DNA of 64,000 bases from Prorocentrum cordatum (taxonomy: Eukaryota; Sar; Dinophyceae; Prorocentrales; Prorocentraceae): contig CAUYUJ010018884.1 of the NCBI GenBank assembly GCA_963575745.1, positions 87,674 through 151,673 on the forward strand. The letters run 5' to 3'. The notes under the pieces are model-generated. The model was given only the letters and a program-made list of their open reading frames with translations. It had not been told where the DNA came from and searched no databases. Below, one piece after another: positions 53,631 to 63,518 of this stretch. Both the position numbers and the translations under genes were made by a program. How positions within the stretch are numbered: the first letter of the stretch is position 1; each line of letters begins with the position of its first letter.

Positions 53631-53799
53631 TACACCCTCGGCGATGCTTAAGAAAACTTAAGTTTTCGGCCAGAGTCTCGATTATTCTTAATGCTTCAAT
53701 GTAAATCCCAAGATTTTAATAGAAGTTCTGGTTTTTTATTCAGATTCTGAGATTATGAATTTCTTAATCCATGATTTCTTAAGCATTTCGCAGGGTGTA
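53631..53799. mobile_element. AT-rich MITE with TA flanks, 169 bp
   Basis: The left end TACACCCTCGGCGATGCTTA and right end TAAGCATTTCGCAGGGTGTA are inverted copies, matching at all but a few of 25 bases. If TA is the target duplication, the element ends are CACCCT and AGGGTG, as in Tc1/mariner-type (Stowaway-like) elements. The interior is strikingly AT-rich (AATGTAAATCCCAAGATTTT, TTTTTATTCAG) against GC-rich surroundings. Confidence 0.75.
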
Positions 53800-53927
53800 C
53801 GGTCCCATCGTCGACGATGCTCGTTCGACGCTGCGCCGTGGGCAATTCGGCCCGAAGAGCCTCTCGAGACTTGATCCTGAACAGGCCAGATCCCTGGAGC
53901 ACGTATGTGATCGTTTTCTCATTCATT

Positions 53928-54127
53928 TAGGGGAACAAACAATGACATAAACATAAAACTCCGAGGTCCGCGCGGATTTCTCGGATCCGCGCTGTGGACC
54001 CCCCTGGCGGCGCCTGCGGCGCCGCCCCTGGCGCGCTCCGCGCGCCAGGGAGGGGGGTCCAGCACCGACCCCGGAAATCCGCGCGGACCTCAGACTTTTT
54101 ATGCTTACGTCAGTCTTCGTTCGCCCA
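53928..54127. mobile_element. Palindromic element family C, copy 3
   Basis: TAGGGGAACAAACAATGACA at 53928, then GAGGTCCGCGCGGATTTCTC, a GGCGCC-rich centre, and the inverted arm GGAAATCCGCGCGGACCT (54074-54091) ending CGTTCGCCCA. The right outer arm is more diverged than the left. Confidence 0.85.
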
Positions 54128-54349
54128 TCATTGTCTTGCCGATCGGCGCGGACCCTCGCCCTCCCCCCCCTCCCCCCCATGGAGTGGATCTTGGGTGCTT
54201 TGGGCGCCTGGTTTGAGCAGGCGGAGCCCCTCCCCCGCAGGACGCACTGCGGCAAGCGGCCGCACGGAGCAGAGGTCCGGGGCCAGACGGGAGCGAGGAA
54301 CCCAGACATGCGACGCCCTGATTCTCTCAGGACGGCAGCCCCGGAAGTC

Positions 54350-54487
54350 CCTGGCATCGCTCGGGCGTGTGCATTTTTCCTGCGGCGACGACCGTCGAGG
54401 AGCATCCTTGATCATTTCGCGACAAAACCGCGCACGAAACCGAACAAAAACACTGGGAATGGACGTCCGAGCGATGGCGAGAGGCCC
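54350..54487 (+). repeat. ~140-bp direct repeat, copy 1 (copy 2 at 55067-55203)
   Basis: TGGCATCGCTCGGGCGTGTG, GAGGAGCATCCTTGATCATTT and GGGAATGGACGTCCGAGCGA recur in the same order 717 bp downstream with few changes. The span between copies includes a (GAC/GGA)n tract. Confidence 0.8.
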
Positions 54488-54622
54488 GACCCTTTCCCAC
54501 GGGCCGGCTTTGCATCCCGGGTCGTAGTCTTGTGACGGCCCCGAGGCCCGGCGAGGGCACCCCCGGGGCCGATGATAGCGAAAGCCTCCCGCCCTGATTT
54601 TGTTTACGGCGCGAGCATGTCT

Positions 54623-54639
54623 GGGAGGAGGAGGCGGAG

Positions 54640-54723
<84 letters not shown>

Positions 54724-54843
54724 GAGGAGGAGGAGGAGGGAGGGAGGAGGAGGGAAGGAGGAGGAGGGGGAGGGAGGGAGGAGGAGGGAGGAGGAGGAGG
54801 GGGAGGAGGAGGAGGAGGAGGGAGGAGGAGGAGGAGGAGGAGG
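54623..54843 (+). repeat. (GGACGA)n then (GGA)n tract
   Basis: About 16 units of the hexamer GAGGAC (54640-54720) pass into interrupted GGA triplets. Confidence 0.9.
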
Positions 54844-55066
54844 ACCAGTGCAAGCCCAAGGCTCATCAGACCCATGGTACTGGTGAGGCCCAAGTGGCCC
54901 TCGCCTCCGGGGCCGGCGCCCGGGCCGCCCTGGTGCAGGCCGCCGCCAGAGGGAGGCGCCGTCCGCCCGCCCATCTGCTGCCGGCCAGCCCTGCGCCGGC
55001 GCCCTTGTGCTGGGCTGGCGCCCGAGATGCCGAGCACCAGAGGAGTTCAAACACAGACATGCTCGC

Positions 55067-55203
55067 GTCACTTGGCATCGCTCGGACGTGTGCATTTTCC
55101 CTCCGGCGAGGATCATCGAGGAGCATCCTTAATCATTTGGCGAAAAAAACACGCATGAACCCGAAAAAAAGCACAGGGAATGGACGTCCGAGCGATGGCC
55201 AGG
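55067..55203 (+). repeat. ~140-bp direct repeat, copy 2
   Basis: Second copy of 54350-54487. Confidence 0.8.
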
Positions 55204-55941
55204 TTATGACAGTAGACTGGGCGGGAGTTGTTTGGCTATTTTCGGCCCCCGGGGGCCTTCGCCGGGCCCAGGCCAGTCAAGAAGCGACTCGGGGTGTAAA
55301 GCCGGTCCTGGGGACGCCGTCCTGAAAAAGTCTGGCCGTTGCATGTCTGGGAAGTCACCCAGAGATCCGACGGTCCAAAAGAATTGGAGCGGCCGATTTT
55401 TTGCCTTTCTCGGCTTCCAGGGGCCCTCGCCAGGACGAAAGACCGGCCCGAGGGAAGTGGTCTGGACCTCTGGGGCCTACGCATCGAAAAATTTTTCCGC
55501 CAGATGTCCGGGGAGGAGGAGGAGGAGAAGGTACCCATGCCGCTACCGTTGATCGTTTTCCATTTTTTGGTGGGCCTCCTGGGAGGCCCTTGTCGCCACC
55601 GCCGGATCCGCCTCGAAGTCCTTGTCAGCGCGCCCCAGGAGAGGTCCTGGGGGGAGCGGTGTGGGTACTCCAGACACGCGGCGACGTCCTGATTTTTTCA
55701 GGGCGGCGTCTCTGGAAGTCCCGACCCTTTCCCCAGGGCAGGCTTTGCCTCCCGAGTCGTTGCTGGGCGGCCACGGGGCCGGGCAAGGGCCCCCAGGGGC
55801 CGAGAATTGCGAAAACCCGCCCGTTATGTTTTTTGTCACGACGCGAGCACGTCTCGGACCCTTTTCAGGAGCATCGTCGATTTCCCCCAAAAAAACGTCC
55901 AAAGTGGACCCGAGGCTCAGAACGACCCACGGCTCTCGACC

Positions 55942-56235
55942 CCCTTCCTCCTCCTCCTCCTCCTCCTCCTCCTCCTCCTCCTCCTCCTCCTCCTCCTTCT
56001 CCTCCCCCCTCCTCCTCCCACTTTCTCCTCCTCCTCCTCCTCCCTCCTCCTCCTCCTCTCCTCCTGCCTCCTCCTCCCCTCCTCCTCCCCCCTCCTCCTC
56101 CCCTTTTCTCCTCCTCCTCCTCCTCCTCCTCCTCCCCTCCTCCTCCTCCTCCTCCTCCTCCTCCCCCTTCTCCTCCCCCCTCCTCCTCCCCCTTTCCTCC
56201 TCCTTCCTCCTCCTCCCTCCTCCCTCCTCCTCCTC

Positions 56236-56266
<31 letters not shown>

Positions 56267-56576
56267 TCCTCCCCCCCTTCCTCTCCTCCTCCTCCTCCTC
56301 CTCCTCCTCCTCCTCCTCCTCCTCCTTCTCCCCCACCCTCCTCCTCCCCTTTCTCCTCCTCCTCCTCCTCCTCCTCCTCCTCCTCCTCCTTCCTCCTCCT
56401 CCTCCTCCTCCTCCTCCTCCTCCTCCTCCTCCTCCTCCCCCCTCCTCCTCCCCCTTTCCTCCTCCTCCTCCTCCTCCTCCTCCTCCTCCTCTCCTCCTCG
56501 CCTCCTCCTCCTCCTCCTCCTCCTCCTCCTCCTCCTCCTCCTCCTCCTCCTCCTCCTCCTCCTCCTCCCCCTCCTC
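55942..56576 (-). repeat. 635-bp (TCC)n tract, longest in the window
   Basis: Pyrimidine-only plus strand broken only by rare G, A or GC bases. Contains several nearly pure (CCT)n segments (55945-55995, 56228-56262, 56488-56573). Open frames of several hundred residues on both strands are artefacts. Confidence 0.95.
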
Positions 56577-56773
56577 GAGCCACGGGCGCCGCGGGCCAGA
56601 AGCAGGTCGGGCCGGAGGGTCGGAGGGTGCCTGGGCTCGTCGGGCGTGGGGTCTCCCTGGCCCGAGCCGTGGGCCAGGGAGGCGTCAGGCCCGACGGGAG
56701 GAAAGACGAGGGGGAAGGGCAGCCAGGACAGAGGAAGAGGAGGGGGCACTGGAGAGGCGCGCGCGCGAGAGCG

Positions 56774-56809
<36 letters not shown>

Positions 56810-56929
56810 CCGCCCCGCCGCGCCCCCCCCTGGGCCTCGTGATGGGGTGCTCCGGAGGCTATCCGCCGCCTGCGCCAGCTGGTACTGTACATGCTCAACG
56901 CATGGCGAAGACATGAGCCTGGCGAAGGA
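56577..56929. other. No supportable gene; (GA)n microsatellite at 56775-56810
   Basis: GC-rich sequence with a short (GA)n run and a C-run (56824-56831). Confidence 0.5.
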
Positions 56930-57366
56930 CCCAACCGTGTGCACTTGTGGGCACCGCAGCTGTAAGTATCGTCGTTGGTGGAGCCCCCCTTGTAGGGCCA
57001 CGAAGCGCTGTACTGGATGGGGGAGACGCATGCGGGCTGCACCACTGGGACAGTCGGTGGAGCTCCGTACGGGGCCACGGAACGCTGTACTGGGTGGGGG
57101 AGACGCATGCGGGCCGCGCCACTGGGACCTTCGGTGGAGCTCCCTATGGGGCCACGGAACGCTGTACTGGGATGTGGGAGACGCATGCGGGCTGCGCCAC
57201 CAGGACCTTCGGTGGAGCTCCCTATGGGGCCACGGAGCCCTGTGCTGGGTGGCGTAGCCGCACGAGAACTGCGGAGGAGGAGGAGAGGAGAGGAGCGGAG
57301 GAGAGGCGGAGGAGCGCGGGGCGCTGTCTTTTCAAAACGAGGACCCAACACCACAGGATGGTTGGG
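56930..57366 (+). mobile_element. 90-bp-repeat-bearing dispersed element, copy III
   Basis: Entry block GCCTGGCGAAGGACCCAACC (56918-56937). About three 87-90-bp units follow, with GGGGCCACGGAACGCTGTACTG landmarks at 56997-57245, then a GGAGAGGA spacer. The exit block is GAGGACCCAACACCACAGG with ATGGTTGGG at 57358-57366. Palindromic element C copy 4 abuts it directly. Confidence 0.6.
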
Positions 57367-57553
57367 ACAAAAGAGCCATACATATAAACTGTTGGCGCTC
57401 CGCGCGGATTTCTTGGATCCGCGCTGGGCCCCCCCGGCGGCGTCTCCAGCGCCGCCCATGCCGCGCTCCGCGCGTCAGGGAGGGGGGTCCAGCGCGAATC
57501 TAAGAAATCCGCGCGGAGCGCCCAAAGTTCATATTTATGGCGTTTTTGTTTTT
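57364..57553. mobile_element. Palindromic element family C, copy 4
   Basis: Inverted arms GGCGCTCCGCGCGGATTTCT (57393) and AGAAATCCGCGCGGAGCGCC (57503-57522). Outer parts pair ACAAAAGAGCCATA with TATGGCGTTTTTGT. The arm core reads GCGCTCC where other copies have GAGGTCC, with the matching change in both arms. Confidence 0.85.
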
Positions 57554-57894
57554 AAATCTGGCTACACACTTGGTGATGTAACATACTAATGTTTGGCCTC
57601 CGTTTGCCATTGTAGCTGCCGCCAGGCTGCAGAGTTTCGAGTTTCCTCTGTGACTGAATGCCTTTCTTCTTTCATTGTGGCTGTATGCCTTGGTATCTGC
57701 TGTCATCTGTTGATGCTGGAGGCCATCTGGGCCTCCTGCGCCTGGGGAATCCTGGGGGCACCGGCGGCCACGGACGCCTTAGCCCGCCACGGCTGGTGGC
57801 CCTGCTTTTTATGCCGCAATGGCCTTCTCCTCCCTGGCCGTGCTGCAGGTCCCGTCGTTCGTGGCACGAACACGGTGGAATGGTGACACGCGTG
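57554..57894. other. No supportable gene
   Basis: Unique sequence with short frames, leading into the GAT array. Confidence 0.4.
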
Positions 57895-58746
57895 GCGATG
57901 GCGATGGCGATCCCGATGATTTCAATGATGCTGCTGCTGCTGATGATGCTGATGATGGTGATTATGGTGATGGTGATGGTGATGGTGATAAGGGATGGTG
58001 GTGATGGTGGTGGTGATGTTGATGGTAATGGTGATGATGGTGATGGTGGTGATGATGACGGTGATAAGGGATTGTGGTGATGGTGATGATGGTGATGGTG
58101 ATGTTGGTGGTGATGATGATGGTGACAATCGTGGTGGTGATGGTGATGATCATGGTGATGCTGGTGGTGATGGCGATGATGATGATGATGCTGATCATGA
58201 TGATGCTGATGACGATAATGATGGTGATAGTGATGATGATGCTGCTGATGATGCTGGTGATGCTGCTGCTGATGATTTTGATGATGACGACGATGACGAT
58301 GACGATGACGATGGCGATGATGATGATGGTGATAATGAGGATGATGCTGATGATGGTGACGATGATGATGGTGATGGTGATGGTGATGATAAGGGATGTT
58401 GGTGATGGTGATGGTGGTGATGATGGTGATGGTGATGGTGATGATGGTGGTGGTGGTGATGGTGGTGGTGATGACGGTGATAAGAGTTGGTGGTGATGGT
58501 GTTGATCGTGATGGTGATGGTGGTGGTGATGATGATGATGATGATGACAATCGTGGTGGTGATGGTGATGATGATGGTGGTGGTGATGGCGATGATGATG
58601 ACGATGATGATGATGATCATGACAATGATGCTGATGACGATAATGATGGTGATAGTGATGATGCTGCTGGTGATGCTGTTGATGCTGATGCTGGTGATGC
58701 TGCTGCTGATGATTTTGATGATGACGACGATGACGGAGACGATGGC

Positions 58747-58781
<35 letters not shown>

Positions 58782-59320
58782 CGATGATGATGATGATGAT
58801 AATGCTGATAATGCTGACGATGTTGATGATGGTCATGATGGTGACGATGATGATAATGTCGATGATGATGATGATGGTGGTGGTGATGATGATGACAATC
58901 GTGTCGGTGATGGTGACGGTGATGGTGATAAGGGATGGTGGTGTTGGTGGGGATTATGGTGGTGATGGTGACAGTGATGGTGATGGTGATGTTGACGGTG
59001 GTGGGGGATGTTGATGGTGACTGTGATGGTGATGGTGATGGTGATGGTGATGGTGATGGTGATGTTGATGTTGGTGGTGATGGTGATCGTGATGGTAATG
59101 GTGATGATGGTGATAGTTGTGGTGAGGATAAGTGGTAAGGATGGTAAGGCTGAGGCTGAGGATGGGGATGGGGACGAGGATGAGGATGAGAATCATGATG
59201 TTGATGCTCATAGTGGTGATGATGATGGCGATGATCAAGTTCATGACGATGGTGACGATGACGGTGGTGATGATGATGGTGATTGGTGGTTGGTGGTTCG
59301 TGATTGGTGGTGGTAATGTT
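57895..59320 (+). repeat. 1.4-kb (GAT/GGT)n compound array with higher-order units
   Basis: Built from GATGGT, GATGAT and GACGAT hexamers. A long higher-order segment starting TGACAATCGTGGTGGTGATGG at ~58123 recurs at ~58545 and begins again at ~58892. It includes GATGACGATAATGATGG and GATGATTTTGATGATGACG. The punctuation GGTGATAAGGGATGGTGG recurs at ~57985, 58058, 58382, 58475 and 58925. The Asp/Gly-rich or His-rich open frames are not genes. Confidence 0.95.
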
Positions 59321-59997
59321 GATGGTGATTACGGTGATGAGCAGGAGGAAACGGGGGATCATGAAATGAAACAGGATGCAACGAGTTGAAGGGATGGGGC
59401 AGAACGATCAGGAGGGTATGGGAGAGGAGGAGCAGAAATGAGATAGAGAGGAGTTCGGAGGAGGCGGAGGAGGATAGCTAGGAGGACTGATGGGGAGGGT
59501 AAGATGGGACGCGCGACAGCCAGGAGAAGTCGAAGGACGAGAACACCGTGCTCGCCTCGCTGTCCTGCAACAAGAACGCCTACGGACAGCTCACGTGGAA
59601 CCAGAAGGCCTCGCCGTGGAGGGGGCAGTTGGCCTCAGCGGTAGCAGCAGCAGGAGGGGAAAAGGAGGAGCAGGAGGAGGAGGAGGAGGGAGGGAGGAGG
59701 TCCACATCCTCCTTGATCCTCCTCCTCCTTCTCCTCCTCCTTCTCCTCCTCCTCCTGCCGTCAGGCCAGGCATGGAGTGCCTGCCACCGCGGAAGAGCGG
59801 TACAGCCTGGGCTCCGGTGACCACCCGCAGGACTGGCGGAGGCGGGTGGGGCCTTTGCCCAAAGTGGCGGGGGCAGCCCCTGCCCAGCAGGGGCAGGGGC
59901 GACCGCCCTGGGGTGTTCCTTCCCCAGGTGGCTGCTGGCCGCGTGGGCCCCTCGGCGGTCAGAGGACTCCACCCTCTCAGGGCTCGTTTCGATTCCT
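59321..59997. other. No supportable gene; GGA run at 59655-59700 facing TCC run at 59716-59757
   Basis: The adjacent purine and pyrimidine runs can pair as a hairpin around CCACATCCTCC. The rest is unique. Confidence 0.5.
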
Positions 59998-60215
59998 CCG
60001 ATTCGATTCGATTCGACTTCGATGGATTCCGATTCCGATTCGATTCGATTTGGGCTTCCGATTTGGATTCCGATTTCTTATTGGAGGCATACTAGCCTGC
60101 CGATTTCCGCCGATTCGACTTTTCCCGATTCGGCTGCCGATCTCCGCCGATCCGATTCATGTCGATTGCCGATCCGATTTATCGATTCGATTCTGGGCTC
60201 TCCTGCCCTCTCGCT
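59998..60215 (+). repeat. GATTC pentamer-based repeat
   Basis: CGATTCGATTC, CGATTCCGATTC and CGATTTCCGCCGATTC words, i.e. GATTC/GATTT pentamers with variable spacers. About 25 occurrences. Confidence 0.8.
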
Positions 60216-60696
60216 GTCGGTGGGGCGCGGCTGGCGGATTCCTCCTCTCTGGGTATCCCCCTCTTCTCGTCGCCAAGTTCTGTTGCCCACCCCTTCCCCC
60301 CACGGCCCGGGTACCCCGCCCAGGCGTGCGCGGGGGTGGGCGGGTCGCCTGCGGGCGGCTCATCCGGGTACCCCCGCCCAGCTTTCCCACGGCCGCGGTT
60401 CCCCGCCCGGCGCGCGTGGGGGTGGGGCGGCACGGCCTCCTGGCGTGAGGCGCGTCGTTACGGTTGTTGGGCGCAGCTCGAAAATCCCATGAGGCAGGCA
60501 GTGCGCGCGCTGCTTGCTTTTCGGCCCGAGGTCGCATGGTTCTCCTAGGTGCACCACTCGTGTGCCTGCTTTTTCTGGCTGGCGTGTATGCGTGCCGGTG
60601 TCAGCCCTCGAAGTGCCGTGCTCGACGGCCGCCTAGTCTCTCTCATTGCCAGCGACCAGGTCGGCATGAGAAGTCACGCAGAGCAGCGCAGCGATA
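60216..60696. other. No supportable gene
   Basis: CCCGCCC-rich stretch around 60290-60440 with CGCGCGTGGGGGTGGG and CGCGGGGGTGGGCGGG repeats; otherwise unique. Confidence 0.4.
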
Positions 60697-60735
60697 AAAT
60701 GATCCTCCTCCTCCTCCTCCTCCTCCTCCTCCTCC

Positions 60736-60772
<37 letters not shown>
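60697..60772 (+). repeat. (CTC)n(ATC)n microsatellite
   Basis: About 12 CTC units followed directly by about 13 ATC units. Confidence 0.95.
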
Positions 60773-60773
<1 letters not shown>

Positions 60774-61786
60774 GGTCCCTGGTTCTGCAGCTTCCTCGAC
60801 GCTCCTCGAATGAGGGGGGGGGCAGGTGCGCCTCTTCGGCCTGGTGGCGGCGCCCGACCTCAACGGCCGGACCAGCGCCGAGGGTTCATGTGCCAAAGTA
60901 TTTTTGCTGTTCTCTTGTACCCGGCGGGCGCCTATTCTATGTGCCTTATTTGCCGCTTTACTTTTCGCACTGCCTTTTCCGCGAAGCCCGCCAGGTATTT
61001 TCTGCGCCGAGCATGACATCTTTATTATCTGATTTCCAGCAAGAGCGCTCCAGCCACGTAGCCACAGTCTGAGCAACGTCAAAAAGGAGCAGGAGGAGGA
61101 GGAGGAAGACCAGAGCAATTCAAGGATGCATGCGCGATGGCCAGACACCCTCCCGTCCCAAGCCCGTCCTCACACGCCCTTGCAAGTCCTCCTTTTTCAC
61201 TGCAGGAAGCGCCCCCCACCCCCGAAAGACCAGCATAGACGGTCTAACATTTGAGCGAGGGCCCCGCTTTGAACAGCAATCGCATTGCGCCGCACCGGCG
61301 CGCAATCAGGACCGCGACGGACACCGATCATACAGATCAGCGCGGCGTCTTGCGAGTGCCCCTTCTTCGAAGAAAGGCCGCCCCTGCCCTTTTGGGCCCG
61401 AAAACAGCGACAGAAACCGCCCGTCCTGATTTTTGTGCGACTCGGGGGTGGATAGAACCCCCAACAGTGACACGTCGATTTGTGAATTGTCCGTTTCGGT
61501 TCTCGAGAGGGCGCCGTGGCCGTTATTTTCCAGGCTTGCGCCCACCAGGTTTTGGCCTCAGGTCGTTTTCGCTAAACCACGTTTTACTAAAGGGGGGTAT
61601 GTCCATCCCCGAGCGACGCGATCATGTCTGGGGTGCGGCCATGCACTTCAGTCCCAAGCGGCAGCCCCATCTTGAATACCAGCCGCCGTTGGTCCGTGCG
61701 ACGCTGCACGCAATGAAGCATCGGGCCTTTAGATTTAGCAAAGCCCCAGGCGAGAGCCCCGCGTGGAAAAAAAGGAGCGGCCTCAA
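60773..61786. other. No supportable gene
   Basis: Unique sequence with short frames. No domain or repeat array recognised. Confidence 0.4.
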
Positions 61787-61952
61787 GTCGGGCCTGTCCC
61801 TTTACCAGTGGAGTCTACAACATAACAGCCAAAAAAACATGATCGCGAGGTTGTTCGATTATTGTCTTATATATATGTATATATACATATCATGCTTAGT
61901 ATATTTTGAAATTTGCCCTTTCAAAATCCGCCTGTAGGAGGACACGCCCGAC
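61787..61952. mobile_element. MITE family B, best-preserved copy
   Basis: GTCGGGCCTGTCCCTTTAC at 61787 is mirrored by TAGGAGGACACGCCCGAC ending at 61952. The ~120-bp interior is AT-rich (TTATATATATGTATATATAC around 61868-61887). Flanks show no certain target duplication. Confidence 0.65.
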
Positions 61953-61979
61953 CCGAGACTAGCCCTCCATCCTGCTAGC

Positions 61980-63020
61980 CGATCCGTTTAAAACACGAGT
62001 GCGCGCGGCGCTGGGGCGCGAACCCCAGCTTGAAAACGACCAATGTCCATTCCGTAAAACAGGGCAAGGATTCGAGACGAATCTTCGCAGTGCTAAGCCG
62101 TGAACACCACTTTGAAAAGGAACAGCCAAATATTTGTGAAGCTGGTACCAACTTTGTGACGAATGTGCGCGGCGTTCAAGCGACACCATATTTGTCAAGC
62201 GTGCCCCCTTTCCATTTGTGAAATTGTTTCAAGTTTCTGAGGTGATTGTGCCGGGCGCCACGGCGAGAGCTACATTTGTGAAAACGACCGCATCTCATGT
62301 TCCAAATTGTTGCAACCGTTTCAGATGTTTGTCCGCCTCCTCAGGACGGGAATCACATTTGGAATCCCCCGAACGTCTGTGAACATGTTGCAAAGTTTCA
62401 AGACGAGTATGCGCGGCGCCAATGCAGGAATGCCATTTTGAAAACGATCGCCCCTCCAGCCGCGAAGTGACTGCAAACTTTACGGCGAATGCGCGCGGCG
62501 TCAAGCGATACCCACTTTTTGATAACCACGCGCCTCCATCCGCGAAACGGCTGCAAACTTGTAAGACGACGGCCTGGGAACCACCCGCCTCCATCCGTGA
62601 TCTGGCTGCAATATGTTAGGCGACTGCGTGCGGCGGGAGATCGAGAACCAGAGTTTGGAAAGCAACCGTCCCTCGTTTGCGAAATTGCTGCGGTGTGTGA
62701 AAACGAGCGTTTCCAACGTCATGGCGCGAACCACGTTTTGAGAACGCCTCCCTGTCAAGCTCCGAAGCAGCGTCCAACGTTTCAGACGAGTGCGCGCGCG
62801 GCGCTACAAGGATACCCACATCTTGGAAACCACCCCCCATCCATCCATGATGGTGGTGCATTTTTTACAACGAGTATGAGCGGCGCTCCGGCGCGGACCA
62901 AGTGTTGAAGACCCTTTTCCCTCCAGCGCGCGGCGGTAAGACGAGTGACCCCGTCGTCGTTGTCCGTGAAGATGTTGCAAACGTTTCAGACGAACGTGCG
63001 CGGCGCTAAGGCGAAATTGG
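61980..63020 (+). repeat. ~80-bp satellite, about 12 diverged units
   Basis: Landmark GCGCGCGGCG recurs at ~61998, 62168, 62408, 62490, 62627, 62797, 62880, 62940 and 62998. It is paired with TTGCAAACNTTTCAGACGA about 20 bp before it and a GAAAACGACCGCCCCTCC-type block after it. Unit length is mostly 76-85 bp. Individual units differ by many substitutions. The reverse-orientation relative is at 18480-18870. Confidence 0.8.
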
Positions 63021-63159
63021 CGATGGCGATGACGACGACGACGACGCTGCAGATTTAGAGCTGCAGGAACCCGAGCGGTGAGAGAAAACCTCTGACAAGA
63101 CGGCTGGCTCGTTCTCCACCGACGGGGATGAAGCATATCCTTAATGATGGAGCAAGGTG

Positions 63160-63518
63160 GCGAGGATGGGGAGGAGGGGGAGGAGGAGGAGGAGGAGGAG
63201 GAGGAAGAGGAGGAAGAGGAGTGGGAGGAAGAGCAGGAGGAGGAGGAGGAGGAGGAGGAGGAGGAGGGAGAGGAGGAGGGGCAGGAAGAGCAGGGATGGG
63301 GCACAATGATGAACGAGGAGGAGGAGAAAAGGAGAAAAGGAGAAGGAGGAGGAGGAGGCAGAGGAGGAGGAGGAGGAGGGGAGAGGGGGAGAAACAGGAG
63401 AGGGGGAGGAGGGAGGAGGAGGAGGGGAGGAGGGGAGGAGGAGGAGGAGGAGGAGGAGGAGGAGGAGGAGAAGAAGGAAAACGAGGAGGAGGAGGAGCGG
63501 GAAGAGGCCGAGGAGGGA
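63160..63518 (+). repeat. (GGA)n tract
   Basis: GGA/GAA/GGGA array of about 350 bases, interrupted at 63290-63330. Confidence 0.95.

Larger units (their letters stand above)
54495..55757. repeat. Dispersed repeat F, three copies here (a fourth at 49716-49790)
   Basis: The core GACTCGGGATGCAAAGCCGG, then AAAGGGTCGGGA and GGACGCCGTCCTGAA, is found in reverse at ~54495-54535 and ~55688-55757 and forward at ~55283-55360. The full length of the family is unclear. Several copies are followed by GCGCATGTCTGGGA-like sequence. Confidence 0.55.

Noticed and set aside
55942-56576. Proline/serine-rich or Glu/Gly-rich proteins across TCC/GGA tracts (also 7.7-9.4 kb, 44.5-45.8 kb, 63.1-63.7 kb)
   Set aside because: Triplet repeats keep all frames open; no flanking domain continues any of them.
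57895-59320. Asp/Gly-rich or His-rich proteins encoded by the GAT array
   Set aside because: Open frames in all registers of a pure triplet array; composition alone explains them.
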